A stretch of 64,000 nucleotides of DNA from Schistocerca nitens (Eukaryota; Arthropoda; Insecta; Orthoptera; Acrididae): the NCBI RefSeq assembly GCF_023898315.1, contig NC_064622.1:174364178-174428177 (forward strand). Direction: 5' to 3'. The translations under genes were made by a program, and so were the position numbers. Below are positions 24,271-36,575 of the stretch, piece by piece. The notes beneath the pieces were generated by a model. The model saw only the letters and a list, made by a program, of their open reading frames with translations, made no database searches and was not told the DNA's origin. Numbering within the stretch: position 1 is the stretch's first letter; each line of letters opens with the position of its first letter.

Positions 24271-24566
24271 TATGTCGACCCTTAGCCGAGGATACCTCAC
24301 TGGAATCTTCTGAATTTTTCTTGTAGTTTGTGTAATTAGTGTAGATTTTCTTTATTGCTAGCGCGTAATTTTAGAGAGAATCTCCTTTGTAGTAGCAGTC
24401 TTTCATTGTTGTACAGTAAAACAGGTGTGGCACACATGTAAATTTGCACCAAGTATTTCGCAGCTGCGCTTGCAATTAACTAGATATTATTTTCAGTGCT
24501 ATGTTAATGTGTTCTCTTATTTTTGATCTTCAAATTGTGTTTTTCTGTATTGTCGTGTGAAATACT

Positions 24567-27070
24567 GTGACAATAATGGCGTGTGAAAAACGTAATACTA
24601 GGCTCCAAAGTAAACTGAGAAATGACAGTGAAGACGAAAGCAGTGTGTTAGCGCAACCATGTAATGAATTAACTAATGTTCAAAGTAGTAATTTGGTAAC
24701 TGTGCATAGGGAAATGGACCGGGCTGCAAATAATGGTGTAGGCAGTGAAACAATTAGAGAACAGGGAAGCATTATCAATCGATCGGTCGGCAACAGCTCG
24801 CCTCAGGATTCCGAAATGACAGGACACAATCTTGCAAATACTGTAGATTCAGGTTTTGGGTCCTCACCGTTTTCTCAAATAAGTCAAAACACATTTTCTG
24901 CTGGTCAAAATGTGAATGTTGACGATGCAAATGCACTGCCGAAAAGCATAGAGGAACAGATTCCAGACACTAATACATTATTATTGCAATTAATGCAACA
25001 AATGAAACAAAATCAGAGACAAACACAGTAACAGTTAGACACAATGGAACAAAATCTTCAAAAGTTAGACACACTGGAACAAAATCCTCAAAGGTTAGAC
25101 ACCACGCTTGAACAAACACGTGAAGTTTTAGCTACTGAGTTACATAACATCGAATCAAAATGTCAAAAAGTCTGTAATGACGTAAAAACACAAATTTGTG
25201 AGCATTTCCAACCTATTTTTTCGCGTCATGAAAATGCATTACAGAATCACGAAGCAGCCATAAAAGAACTGCAAACTATTGTTCATGAAAATCACGACAC
25301 CTTGGAAGCTAAAATTGACTCAGTTGCATCTACCGATTCGGTTACGCAACTTGCAAAAGCTCAGGAAAACTTAAAGGACACAGTAGATACGATTTCAACA
25401 CAAATGGACACTCTGAAACTTGGTTCAGAAAAACACACAGAGGAAATAATTTCACTATCGGATAAAGTAGCCGAACTTTCAGATCAGTTCACTAACTTAT
25501 CTACAAAGGTAGATGATGATCTGAATGACACAAGACCTGTAGCCTTCACTGACACTGAAGAGTATGAACAAATTAGAAAATTCAAACAAAATCAAAATCA
25601 AATCAATACACAGTACAAAAGAGAAATCCGGGAAGTACAAGATCAGTTGGCACAAGTAATACAAGAACTACATATTTCAGAGGACACTCGCGCTCCAGTA
25701 CGGGAAGAGGGACATAGAAATACGGAACAACCACAAAATAACACAGGACACTTCGGAAATTATGAAAGAAATTGGCAAGGCGCATTGGATTTTGAGATGG
25801 AACGGCCGAAACGAAGTAACAATGAGCGATGTGCGACTCGCCACACGATGATTTCGACTATAAGCTGTTCATTACTACACGTAAATTCAAAAAAATGGTT
25901 CAAATGGCTCTGAGCACTATGGGACTCAACTGCTGTGGTCATCAGTCCCCTAGAACTTAGAACTACTTAAACCTAACTAACCTAAGGACATCACACACAC
26001 CCATGCCCGAGGCAGGATTAGAACCTGCGACCGTAGCAGCAGCGCGGCTCCGAACTGGAGCGCCTAGAACCGCACGGCCACCGCGGCCGGCGTAAATTCA
26101 AAACATTTAAGAATTCTGACAACGACATTCATCCCCAAGCATGGCTTCATCAATTCTCTCATTGTTTTCCTCCCAACTGGTCATTGGAGCACAGGTTAGA
26201 ATTTATGTGTGGCTACTTGGAGAATGAACCAGCTGTAAGAATGCGATCGGTCATTCACGATTGTCACAGTGAAGGAGAATTTTATCATGACTTCCTCTCA
26301 GCTTATTGGTCTCAAGCTACACAAGACCGAGTAAAACATAGCATCATAATGATGAAACGTTTCGAACAATCTGAATTTTCCAGTCTTATGAAATATTTTG
26401 AAGACATGTTGAATAAGAATCAGTATCTTTCAAACCCATACAGCCCCTCAGAACTCATCCGCATTTGCTTAATCAAATTGCCTGAACATTTACGACATAT
26501 TATTTTAGCAGGACGTTGCAAAGACGACATTGAAGCTTTTCAGGGACTGTTACAAGAACTGGAAATTGACACTGACAATCGCGGAACGCGAAAACAGGAG
26601 CACAACAATTACAGGTCACATCTGTCACAATTCCGCGATGACAGAAATAATACACGACAAGGCTATTCTTACAACGTAAATCGTGACCAAAACAGACACC
26701 ACCCGTGTGACAACCGTTGGCAGAGTAGTAATAATTACAGGGAAAGATCACCTCTCTGTGGTGACAATCAAACAGACAATATGGGAACCAAAATAATTAT
26801 TATCATGGGAGTCAGAATAACTTCAGACGCAACAGTTCAGAGCGCAGTTACGATTCAGGGAGAAATTGTCCACCACGTGACCGACAAGAAAGAAACTATG
26901 GAATCTACCGACATGACGGCAGACAATATGATCGTAACGACAGACCTGAATTGCATCAGAACTGGCGGGATTCAAACAGAGCAGGGCCCTCCCGACAAGG
27001 TGAATTTGTAGAAGTTAGGTCTCGTAATCCCAATAACGACGCACGCCAACAAAGAGACAATAGGCAATGA
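24567..27070 (+). pseudogene. gag of the LTR retrotransposon, several breaks
   Basis: Gag-like structural protein. It starts at 24567 (MTIMACEKRNTRLQ) and runs to an in-frame TAA at 25029. The same frame continues from 25032 through an acidic, Gln/Lys-rich coiled-coil segment to about 25800. The frame then shifts; a SINE (25893-26091) interrupts the gene; and from about 26104 the core Gag domain follows (W-rich segment, then EHRLEFMCGYLENEPAVRMR, ending near ELEIDTDNR). Near 26790 the frame shifts again into an Arg/Asn/Asp-rich tail that stops at 27070. So there is one stop, two frameshifts and one insertion. No CCHC zinc knuckle is visible; the Arg-rich tail may serve for RNA binding. The Ty3/gypsy assignment is supported by the pol remnant. 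Confidence 0.8.
25893..26091 (-). repeat. SINE family S1 (copy 3), inside gag
   Basis: S1 on the minus strand with a perfect 12-bp TSD GTAAATTCAAAA (25881-25892 and 26092-26103). The B-box is changed by one base (read on this strand: GGATTAGAACC). The insertion adds 211 bp and so also shifts the gag frame. Confidence 0.95.
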
Positions 27071-27159
27071 ATCGCACCGCAGGCAGCCAGGTGCGCCGGC
27101 TGGCTCAGAGAAAAATAACATAGACGCTAACCTTGAGAAAAATTTGAGCATTCTTTACC

Positions 27160-27270
27160 GATGTACGACGTATACCACACGATAATTGCGTTGAAGTTCA
27201 AACTCTGAGTGCCATGAAGAGTAAAGGATTGCACCACACTTCACATGTAAAACCGTTTATTGAGAGATAA
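27160..27270 (+). pseudogene. pol remnant: C-terminal end of integrase
   Basis: A 37-codon open stretch ends in TAA at 27268-27270 and has the pattern VEVQTLSAMKSKGLHHTSHV followed by KPFIER. This resembles the last residues of Ty3/gypsy Pol, where the integrase C-terminal strand is followed by a hydrophobic-basic VKPF-type end. Only about 90 bp separate it from the gag stop, so an internal deletion of several kb has removed protease, RT, RNase H and the integrase core. The inference relies on the motif and its position. Confidence 0.6.
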
Positions 27271-30200
27271 TCTGCTTTTTAACTTAGTCTTTGCCATAAA
27301 ATTTTTGACTTCACGCTACTAGTACTCTTTGTCACACTTAGAAACTGTTAACATGCAACTATGTTTTAAAATAAACTATCCAGCCTAGAACATAGGAAAC
27401 ATATTTAGACAGTAATTACGAATGCATTGTTATGGTGAACAGACGACACAGTGTTGTTATTTGTACATTCTTCCTTGTTAGTTGCACGATCACTTAACGA
27501 CTATAAGTCTCACATACTCAGAACATATACCGACACCGCTAATGAGATTTTAATGCAACATTTTGGTACTTGAAAAGATACTCTTTATTTGAAGTACATT
27601 CGGTGAGATTAAAGATGACTTAGCATTTGGTTTCTTTGATAGCTACACGATTATATCACGATGCTAAAATATGTGACACAATTTACATTGTGGCTTTTGC
27701 GGTGTATCTGTTTTATATCTGTACAGTTTTTCTGTATTATTCTCGAAAGTAAAACATGTTTTAGTAGTAACTTTTGTGGTATAGCTACAATGAGACAGCC
27801 TTTTTCGTAGCTCAACAATACGTTACATTATAGTACTTTCTTGATCACGGTAAGGTACGTAATAACTACGATATCTTTACGCAAAGCATTTCACTTTCGT
27901 TTATGATGAGGTAAGTACATTGACTTCAGCAGAACTTTGCTTACAGAGGACGATAACTACGACACTTCCACAGAATTATCTTACAGCAAGACGCACATTT
28001 AGCGCTACAGGACACGCATTTGAGTGATTAATTTTGCAGTTAAATCATTTATTTTTAAAGATATTTGAAGTACAATGATACAAAGGTTTTCCGTGATACA
28101 TTTCATTCCATTGCTGTAATCTGTAAAACCTGAGTGCATAATTACATTAATCCTCAGGGGGGTACACACTTACTTTGTGTACCATGTGTTTGGCAAGCAC
28201 AAGGAGCCCTAGCTAATATGGTATTTGCTTATACAACTTTACACATCGGTACCATATTTCTCTGACACACAAATTACACAGCTATCTGATCATTTAACTG
28301 AGAGATAAACATTTTCTTTTACTCATCAGTGACAGATGTTTACGCAATTACACAGCTGGATAACTTCACACTTATGAAATTGTATTTTGTCTGTACTGTG
28401 TGAACCCTTCATATTTTTTGGAACCATTGTGATACTGAGAGAGCTTTGAATTATGTATTTGGTATGTGATCATGATTTTTAAAGTACGTTTGAGGTAGAT
28501 GACACTATTAAAATGAGCAGAGAATTTTTTTTAGGTTTTGAAATTATTGGAGGAAGCTACAACGATTTTGAGAATTGACTGAGATCTTATGATATTATTA
28601 CGACGACGATGTGTATTATGCTGTTGAGATATGTTTATGATCAATAAGATGATGCTACCGTATGAGGAATTTGATTATGCTACGTATGTCTTATGATGAA
28701 ATATTGAAGAAGTGTCGACGTATATGTATAATAAGATAAGGAATAATGAATAGTGGTTAGGGACTCAGATTTGTGCAAAAGGATGTTGGAAACCAAGAAT
28801 CGTACTTTAAGAATTATGAAATGTGTGTAAATGCGTGAACGTACCACAAAGTCGATGAAAATTTTTTGGACACTGTTATATTTACAGGATTTTGTTTCTA
28901 CACATTTGTAATGCAAATTCTCGACCTGTGAAATTTTTACATGAGACTGTCACTGCTGTCGTAAAGATTTCAGTAAGAAAGTTAAGTGACCACCTTCACG
29001 TCATGCGTCGTGGGCACCCAGCTGTGTGACAATTGCTTGGAAAAAAGCCATTAGTGTATGCCTTTCAGAGGCACAGGTGAAAAAAAAAGGGGCCATTATC
29101 CTCGATATTGACATTCCTTCGTAGAAAGCATCTTAAATACGACACGCTTAAACTTGAAAACATATGATAACACTGTGGAGCTCTTAATTTATGATATTTA
29201 CTGAAATGCCTAATGAAATGACGAGAAATATTTTTATGTCTATACACCTTATTATGACTACTGTCTTTCTAGTTGAGAGATTTTTTTTACTACCTTATGA
29301 AATGCCATATGGCTAATGAATGATGTTTCATGCCTTCCTTTGTACATATTTTATCATTTTCTTCAATATCTAGTTTCTAGCTGCCTTGCAGCATTGGTTA
29401 AAATAAAATTTGATAGATGTACTAATATCACTATTTTCTGTCTACAGACCCAGTAAATTTTCTGATACACTTCCAAAAAAAAATGAGGGAGCACTAAAAA
29501 ACATTTCCCTTCACAGGAACTGCATACATAATTTTCTTTTCAAGTACTTGGTAATTTATTTCGTAGAATAAGTTGTGGTGCACCACTTTAATTACATAGA
29601 CATTAAGATGTGAATAGATATTTCCCTTATCTGCATTGTTATCTTTAGTGTAATATTTTTTCTGCTTGAGCTTTGTCATGTTTAGATATACGTTATTGCA
29701 TTTGCTGCTGCTGTTTGACAGGCATAATGTTACTGAATTTGACTTTGTATTACTCTGTTAAGCCAGTTTTACTATGGATTTATTTTTCTTGTTTGCTGCT
29801 CATTGCCTTATATTAGTTGTAATATTGCTGCTTGCTTTGCCAATTTGAATTTTTTGTCATTGCTGTTTGTGTTAATTGTTTTGTGCTGCTGCATTGCCTC
29901 GTACCTTAGTTTAGCATCTGAGCTCAGTAGATTTAAGTTAGCTTAAGATGGAGTAGGCCATATAAGAGAACAAGTTGTGATGAATTGGAAGAAATGCATT
30001 GAGAAGCTATAAGAAAATGGTTTGGCCAAAAAAAGTATTTTGAAAGAGGATATGAACAAAAAAGTAGGGTTTAGGGACAACAGGTTTAGGTAGGATTTTC
30101 TTTGAAATAAATGATGAGGTAAGATAATGGAAAATAAATAATGAGGTAAGAAATATGTGAACATATAAATACAGAAAGCATGCTTGGATTGGATTTTTTT

Positions 30201-31455
30201 GGTGGAAACAAATGTTGAAATAAGACTAAAGACCTATGGAATGAAGTTTTGGGTTGGACTGCAGTACCAAACGTTACACTGAAAACAAACCCTTTCCTAT
30301 CCTCCTGTGTTATTCTGCTATGTGTTTGTGTACTCTTGTGTATTTGTGTTTTTCCTGTCTTTATATGTTTAGCTGATATGAGTTATGTTGTGGAATTTTT
30401 CTAATACTATGTTATTTACTTTGTAAAGATGTTTAGACATTACTTATTCTGTCTTGTTGCTCACATGTGAAGTTGATGTTTCAAAAGTTATTCTGATCTT
30501 TTATGTATTTACTTATGTCATAATTCCTGTAATACTGATGTATATGTTATTTCGATTCTTTTGTAAAGCCTGTATTACAAATGTTCTCTGTATTGTTATG
30601 TTCTTTAATGATGTATTTTGTACCTTTGTAACTGTATTCTTATATTATAAAATTATAATTGACACCAGTTCATCATATTATTAACTTGTAAGTTACATTT
30701 CACTGCACACGTTTCTGTTGGTCATAGTATATGGACAATATGTGAGAAGTAGGGACTGTTAGTGTTTGCACGTGTGTTAATAATTCAGCAAGGGACTGGA
30801 TAACAGCATTGCTGGTTCTAAGGGCAATTCCAAAAACTTTGTGAGTGCACAAGTGGTGGTTATGGACTTGCTATATTCTCCGCAAGACTCTTCGATGGTG
30901 ATTGTGCACCTGCACAGTCGCAACAGATGGCTGCTAGCCGTCTCTACAAGGACTACAGTGGGTCTGCATCTTTGATGGCCCGCCAATACCATTATTTCTA
31001 CAAGGACTGCACTGGGTCTGCACCTCTGGTGGCCCACCAATACCATACACTCTACCAGGACTACAGTGGGTCTGCTCTGTGATGACCTACCTACCAATAT
31101 TCTTCAACTTCGACTGACTCTGCTGTGGGTTTGCTCTGTTGTGGCCCATTAGTTGTCTGCATGTCAAGAGTCACTACTGTCTTTCCGTTTGAAGGACAAT
31201 ACTACTTCTTCAAGACTGCATGGAAATCCACTATTCCCGTGTGCATTTTCTTTTACTGCTCAGACTTTGAGAAAAACACTGCTATTTTACTGTGATGAAC
31301 GATCAGGACTGTCTTTATGGACTGTGAGATAATTTTAGCTTTGGGCCAACATTGTATCAATAAGTTTGTGCATTTGATATCTTTGTTATTGTAATTATGA
31401 AAAATTTGATAAAATCATTATTGGCCACTGCCCAAAACAATTTGAAAATTTTTTT
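27271..31455 (+). other. 4.2-kb non-coding 3' region of the LTR retrotransposon
   Basis: AT-rich DNA between the pol remnant and the 3' LTR. No frame longer than about 100 codons and no env, RT or integrase motif was found on either strand. It could be a decayed third gene or a naturally long 3' untranslated region. A tandem repeat lies near its end (30942-31150). Confidence 0.6.
30942..31150 (+). repeat. Tandem repeat, about 55-bp units, 3-4 copies
   Basis: The unit begins like CTACAAGGACTACAGTGGGT, continues with a TCTG and a TGGCCC segment and ends CCACCAATACCAT. Copies start near 30944, 31000, 31057 and, more diverged, near 31112. The reverse strand is open through the repeats but encodes only a repeated short peptide, so I do not call it a gene. 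Confidence 0.85.
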
Positions 31456-31474
31456 GTGGGGAGCATGGGGGCTA
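31456..31474 (+). other. Polypurine tract before the 3' LTR
   Basis: GTGGGGAGCATGGGGGCTA sits directly before the TG of the 3' LTR, after a T-run. The position and G-richness fit the plus-strand primer site of a retrotransposon; it is interrupted by single pyrimidines. Confidence 0.6.
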
Positions 31475-32046
31475 TGTAAGTACGCTATTTAGGTTTTCTT
31501 ATTGGTAACGCCACGTAGCGCTCTGTATGAAAATCACTGGCTGTGCTGTGTGCAGTCTGTGGCTAGTTTGCATTGTTGTCTGTCATTGTAGTGTTTGGCA
31601 GCTGGATGTTAACATCGCGTAGCGTTGTGCAGTTGGAGGTGAGCCGCCAGCAGTGGTGGATGTGGCGAGAGAAATGGCGGAGTTTTGAAATTTGTAAGAC
31701 TGGATGTCATGAACTGCTATATATATTATGACTTTTGAACACTAGTAAGGTAAATACATTGTTTGTTCTCTATCAAAATCTTTCATTTGCTAACTATGCA
31801 TATCAGTAGTTAGTGCCTTCAGTAGTTTGAATCTTTTATTTAGCTGGCAGTAGTGGCGCTCGCTGTATTGCTGTAGCTTGAGTAACGAAGATTTTTGTGA
31901 GGTAAGTGACTTGTGAAAGGTATAGGTTAATGTTAGTCAGGGTCATTCTTTTGTAGGGATTATTGAAAGTCAGATTGCGTTGCGCTAAAAATATTGTGTG
32001 TCAGTTTAAGTACAGTCTTGTATAATTGTTCAAAGGGGACGTTTCA
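31475..32046 (+). repeat. 3' LTR
   Basis: 572 bp, starting TGTAAGTACGCTATTTAGG and ending GGGGACGTTTCA. It aligns with the 5' LTR along its whole length with about 16 substitutions and a one-base indel (by hand). Confidence 0.93.
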
Positions 32047-33179
32047 CCAGTTGTAACGTTACGCGTACCTACGTGAGCTAATCGGCCGCCTGGAATTGCT
32101 ACGAGGTGAGGTGATTTTACTGCGAGACTGAAAGCTAGCTCCCGCTCAGGCCAGCTCAGGCCCAGAGACAAAAGGCGCGTCGCTGAAAACTGGTAAATCC
32201 CAGAGCTGGGAATCTGCACGGCTGACGCTCGCATTACCTTTTTGCAGAATGTGCTCCAGGAAATGGCGGAGTGCCAGACGGTCTTAAAGATGACCAAGTT
32301 GCAGCTCTTTTAAACTAACAATAACTCCCATCAAATATTAATGCAAATGTGAATACATTTTCGATATAAGAAAAATGCGGCTCATCCAGTGACACAACAG
32401 TTTCCCAGTATCTTCAAAATTACAGAATTTAATATCTCTTAGGAAATAAACATTTTCACAGTGACGCTCTGAATTAACAACTTTTAATTACATCATGCGA
32501 TTTCAACAAACGTTATTTCGGATGACACCATTGCACTGTAGCTACCATCCCTGAACCTGCGTATCTGCATCTATTTTCTTTATTGATTTACTATGTCTTT
32601 TATATCTTTTCCGTTATGCAAGTGTTTGCCAGAAAATCTTACTCTCCACATCTACACAGAAAATGAATGCAGCATGAATACCTCACATTTCGTCATAATT
32701 TTGTTTTTATTTAATGAACAGTTTATTAGTTTGACAGTAGCTTTATTTAAATTTTGATTGCAAGTGCTATTAAACAACTGTGCTTATTTAAAAGTGGTCA
32801 ATCACGTGTGTTAGCGGACACCAACTTTGTAAAAGAATGCCAAAAGGCACTTCTGACAAGCAAGCATAAATAATTTTTTTAAATATATTTAATTACAGTT
32901 CGTTGTTATTTAACGTGAACGCACTTGCGCAAGACTGCTGGCGTTTCATCTATGAACCAAGTATTACTTATATTTATTGTAAATGGTCTGAAAGTAATCG
33001 AATGTTTATAACATTTATTTTATTCAAATATTGGTATAATATATGAGTTTAGTGCGGGAAGTGGTCAAGGGGGACTAAATATGTCTGTAGAGTTTGAGAA
33101 CGATGTATTTTTGGTAGGGATGGCCTTCAGCCATTGAGAGCCGAACAGTGGCATGTGTTGTAATTCGACTCCACCCTAA
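32047..33179. other. No recognisable gene
   Basis: Unassigned, mostly AT-rich after about 32290. The first 250 bp are more GC-rich but contain no recognised element. Confidence 0.5.
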
Positions 33180-33492
33180 TCTTTTAGGCTGGTGGTTTTA
33201 ACGTGTTGCAGAGTGGCTGGCTCATCCTATTATTTTCGTGATCAGCCAGCCACAGTCCTCTGCTGTGCAGTTTTAATTCCTTCTGCCTTTCTTCTCTATG
33301 TTGTTTTTGTTGCTGTGCTCCGTTTTCCATGTTTCTTTATTATTGACCTTGGGGATTTTCTTCCCCTGGGATTTTTATCTTCTGCTTCGAATGCTTATGG
33401 ATGGTTTCCCTGTGCTCTGTGTGTTTATGAAACAAGGGACCGATGACCTTTGTAGTTTGGTCCCTTTAATCCTCAAACCAACCAACCAACAC
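33180..33492 (+). repeat. Retroposon 3' tail with (CCAA)n end
   Basis: The segment ends with GGGACCGATGACCTTTGTAG, then TTTGGTCCCTTTAATCC and a CAAACCAACCAACCAACA simple tail. This ending is typical of a group of insect SINE-like retroposons. The left boundary is uncertain and no TSD was identified. The open frame 33192-33446 within it is thymine-driven and carries no domain. Confidence 0.5.
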
Positions 33493-33957
33493 TGCTAGAG
33501 TCGAGTGGAGACCGGGACTTCTCGAGTGAAGAGCTCAAGGGAGCGGGTTCTGTACTTTCACTCGGGTTCTGGAAGGATACAGATCTGCTGTGGTAACGAG
33601 TGGTATTCGACTGTGGGGATGATGGATTGTGGGTGATGAACCGCTACCGTACTTTAACTTCCGAACTGACTTATATTTCCAGAAGTTTGGATGTGCTCTA
33701 GAGTAGGGCTGTAGCTTTTGGTACTTGATTTACGGAACTGAGAAGAGACACAGTATGAGTTACTACTCTTCGTGTCGCTTCTGTTAATTTGTGAATCGTC
33801 TTGTTGAATTCTGAATCATTTTGAGCTGGCGAATCTTTCGTGTATCGTGATCACGAAATGATGATGACTATTTAGTATGGGAATTTTGCTACCATTCTCG
33901 TATCGCTCTCAACGTGCATTTGATAAGGGTACTTTCTGTCTGTCTTTTAATTTAATC
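33493..33957. other. No recognisable gene
   Basis: About 465 bp between two retroposons; nothing recognised. Confidence 0.5.
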
Positions 33958-33968
33958 TCTTATGATCA

Positions 33969-34160
33969 GCCGGCCGCTGTGGCCCAGAGGTGCTAGGCCC
34001 TTCAGTCGGGAACCGCGCTGCTGCTACGGTCGCAGGTTCGAGTTCTGCCTCGGGCATGGATATGTGTGATGTCCTTAGGTTAGTTAGGTTTAAGTAGTTC
34101 TAAGTCTAGGCGACTGGTGACCTCAGATGTTAAGTCCCATAGTGCTTAGAGCCATTTGAA
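33969..34160 (+). repeat. SINE family S1 (copy 4)
   Basis: Diverged S1 (B-box GGTTCGAGTTC) with a perfect 11-bp TSD TCTTATGATCA at 33958-33968 and 34161-34171. The tail ends GAGCCATTTGAA. Confidence 0.94.
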
Positions 34161-34171
34161 TCTTATGATCA

Positions 34172-35951
34172 TTTCCCGTTTATTTGAGGTGTCTTTTCTT
34201 GGATAAACATTATTCAAGATAATTCTCCGTCGTCTTCATCAATTACAGACGTTAGAATAGAACCGTTTTTATTATATCGTTATTTGCCGTGTGTGTACTT
34301 TATCAACTCATATTTTTAGCCAATGCATACACTTTTGGAGTGGAACATCACAGTTAAAGGTAATTTCTGCAGCGAATTCTTTGCTGCAAGGCATGAAAGT
34401 AGCCGTGCGCGGCTCGACTCTGTGACTACTATATCGAGTTTTTTTTTTAAAAAAAAAAAGAAAAAGCACAGCCTTACGTAACCCCAGCATCTAAAATACG
34501 AGTAGTCGCAGATAAAGACGAAAGCTGGTTTGCTTATGTGGGATGGCCTCTTGAATAGCAACTACGTTCAGCAGTGAAGATTTATCCGTTTCACTGGCTT
34601 TAAGGACCAGCCAATTCGGGGTGCATTTTTATTGAAGCTAAGACGCGTTTCGGGCTTTTACCCATATTCACTTAGCGTGATATTTGAATTTTCAAACTAT
34701 GTATTTACCACATCGACAGCAGATCGGATGCTGCTGCTGGTCTGCGCAAAATAACACTTTTGTTAGTTGCTACACTTCGCGAGATGTATATTTACGATGT
34801 ATTGCGTTTTAGAGGAAAGTAAAGCATTATGCTAATAATTACGAAAGTTGCACTTGCTGTACAAAATACTACAACACTATTTTTACTGTTCCTTTCGGTA
34901 TAACTTTCAAAACTGACAACGTGCAAATAAAATGCACAAAATTTCGGCAACAATGGTTTTAAATCTCTAAATATTCTGGATACTTAGAGTTCAAGGCTAA
35001 CAATTAATTCATTAAATTTGAACTGTGTATGTAAAATAGTTCAGAACTTACACGTTTTTCTCATTTTTCGTAAAATTTTCAAAAAGTCTCGTGGCAGATA
35101 TTGCAATTCACCCCGTCAGATATTTCATAATCTAATGTATCCTTGACTTATAGTTTCCTTTAAGTAATTAGAGTCAGCAAACGGACTCGTTTCAAGTTTT
35201 CCAGACATTGTGTTCCATATACAGGGAGAACAGTAATAAAACCGACAAACTGCAGCGACGGATTCCTCACTGGAACTGGAGGAAAAAAGGTCCTACGAAA
35301 ATGTTTCCAGAAACAGTTGGCGTGCAACGACAACATATTGTCGCAGAAAACAGTACAGAGCTATCGCATCCACGTCACGACAGATGTTCAAAATGGCCTC
35401 CATGGGACTGCAGGTGAAAGATATAGCAACGATCGTCATGCAGGATACACACAACCGTACTTTGGCTTATACCAAGTTGGCGGGGCACTTGCCTGGGACT
35501 TGTATTAAGAGTTCGTCTCAATGTCCTGTAGAACCCCGTCCTTTAAATCTGGTGTACGCACAGTCTGCCGGCTCCCTGCACCATCGTCTGTCTGAAAGGA
35601 CCCGCTCAAAAATGGCTTGAAATGTTATGTGATGTAGACAACCTTGAAGGTGGGCACCCACAGCTATTGGTATTCATCTTGGGTATCAACCGCTTCAACT
35701 GTATTAAGTCCTTTATTACTGGATCATTAACGGTTTCGTGGCACTAAGAACCTGAAGATGTGGATCTTCAGATGAACACATGATTAAAACATTAGAGCGG
35801 AAAAACTCGGAATATTTTAGCCAACATTCGTTGTCAGTAAAAAAAGAAAAATTTTTTAAAAAACGATCGTTTGCGTCTTCTTGGCCATACACGAACACCA
35901 TATCAGCTTGTTCCCAACATGAACACCGAACTATTCTGCTGCTTGCAGTAA
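34172..35951. other. No recognisable gene
   Basis: AT-rich; a near-palindromic T/A run lies at about 34438-34460. From about 35208 to 35640 there is a GC-neutral stretch with short frames that might be a non-autonomous repeat, but I could not assign a family or find ends. Confidence 0.45.
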
Positions 35952-35964
35952 GCTGCGTCAATCA

Positions 35965-36165
35965 AAAAAATGGTTCAAATGGCTCTGAGCACTATGGGAC
36001 TCAACATCTTAGGTCATAAATCCCCTAGAACTTAGAACGACTTAAACCTAACTAACCTAAGGACATCACACACACCCATGCCCGAGGCAGGATTCGAACC
36101 TGCGACCGTAGCAGTCCCGCGGTTCCGGACTGCAGCGCCAGAACCGCTAGACCACCGCGGCCGGC
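35965..36165 (-). repeat. SINE family S1 (copy 5)
   Basis: Full-length S1 on the minus strand with a perfect 13-bp TSD GCTGCGTCAATCA (35952-35964 and 36166-36178). Confidence 0.95.
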
Positions 36166-36277
36166 GCTGCGTCAATCACACAGCCTGCAACACATGAAGA
36201 ACACAAGGCACGTGGTCAGATGAACTTCCATTCGTCAGCGCCATCTACCATGCCGTCAGCCTCCGGTAGCTGAGTGG

Positions 36278-36460
36278 TAGCCGGCATGGTAGCTCAGCGT
36301 ATTCGGTCAGAGGGTTAGCTGCCCTCTGTAATAAAAAAAACTGGGTTCACTGAGTTAATGGATCAACGATGACCCTGAACTAGCATCATGAGGCGTCCTC
36401 CCCGAACAAATACAACGAACATTAACGAACAAAATGAGATCGGAAAAAAAAGTCTGCGTG
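36278..36460 (+). repeat. Second tRNA-like repeat inserted between S2 A- and B-box
   Basis: The segment reads GGCATGGTAGCTCAGCGTAT, then GGTCAGAGGGTTAGCTGCCC, an A-run, ACTGAGTTAATGGATCAACG-like sequence, and GTCCTCCCCGAACAAATACAA, ending in an A-rich run. GGTAGCTCAG is a tRNA A-box type motif. I recall similar repeats in arthropod sequence. It separates the two halves of the S2 SINE head, so it probably inserted there, though I could not define a TSD. Confidence 0.5.
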
Positions 36461-36575
36461 ACGTAATGTCAATCCTAAGGGCTCGGGTTCGATTCCCGGC
36501 AGGGATGGGGATTGTCTCCGCTCGGGGACTGGATTTTTGCGTTGTCCTCATTATTTCATCATTCATGAAGATGGC

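Larger units (their letters stand above)
23700..32046 (+). mobile_element. LTR retrotransposon (Ty3/gypsy type), 8.3 kb, pol-deleted
   Basis: Two direct LTRs (23700-24270 and 31475-32046) start TG and end CA, with a CCAG duplication outside (23696-23699 and 32047-32050; it may be read as 5 bp ACCAG). By hand alignment the LTRs differ at about 17 positions in 571, roughly 97% identity. The interior holds a broken gag (24567-27070), a pol remnant of 37 codons (27160-27270), about 4.2 kb of non-coding DNA with a tandem repeat near its end, and a purine-rich tract before the 3' LTR. Protease, RT, RNase H and most of integrase are absent, so the copy cannot move on its own. The young LTRs suggest that it was mobilised in trans or lost pol recently. 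Confidence 0.9.

Noticed and set aside
27271..30900. Possible env gene of the LTR element (e.g. hydrophobic frame at 30454-30684)
   Set aside because: Only short, AT-driven hydrophobic frames; no signal peptide/cleavage/fusion pattern and no continuity.
30777..31097. 106-codon minus-strand frame with repeated VVLVE peptide
   Set aside because: Generated by the 55-bp tandem repeat; no start context or domain.
30942..31150. CRISPR-like array
   Set aside because: The repeats are contiguous 55-bp tandem units without unique spacers, and the window is clearly eukaryotic.
35208..35640. Transposase fragment
   Set aside because: GC-neutral open frames looked promising, but no HTH or catalytic motif could be found on either strand.
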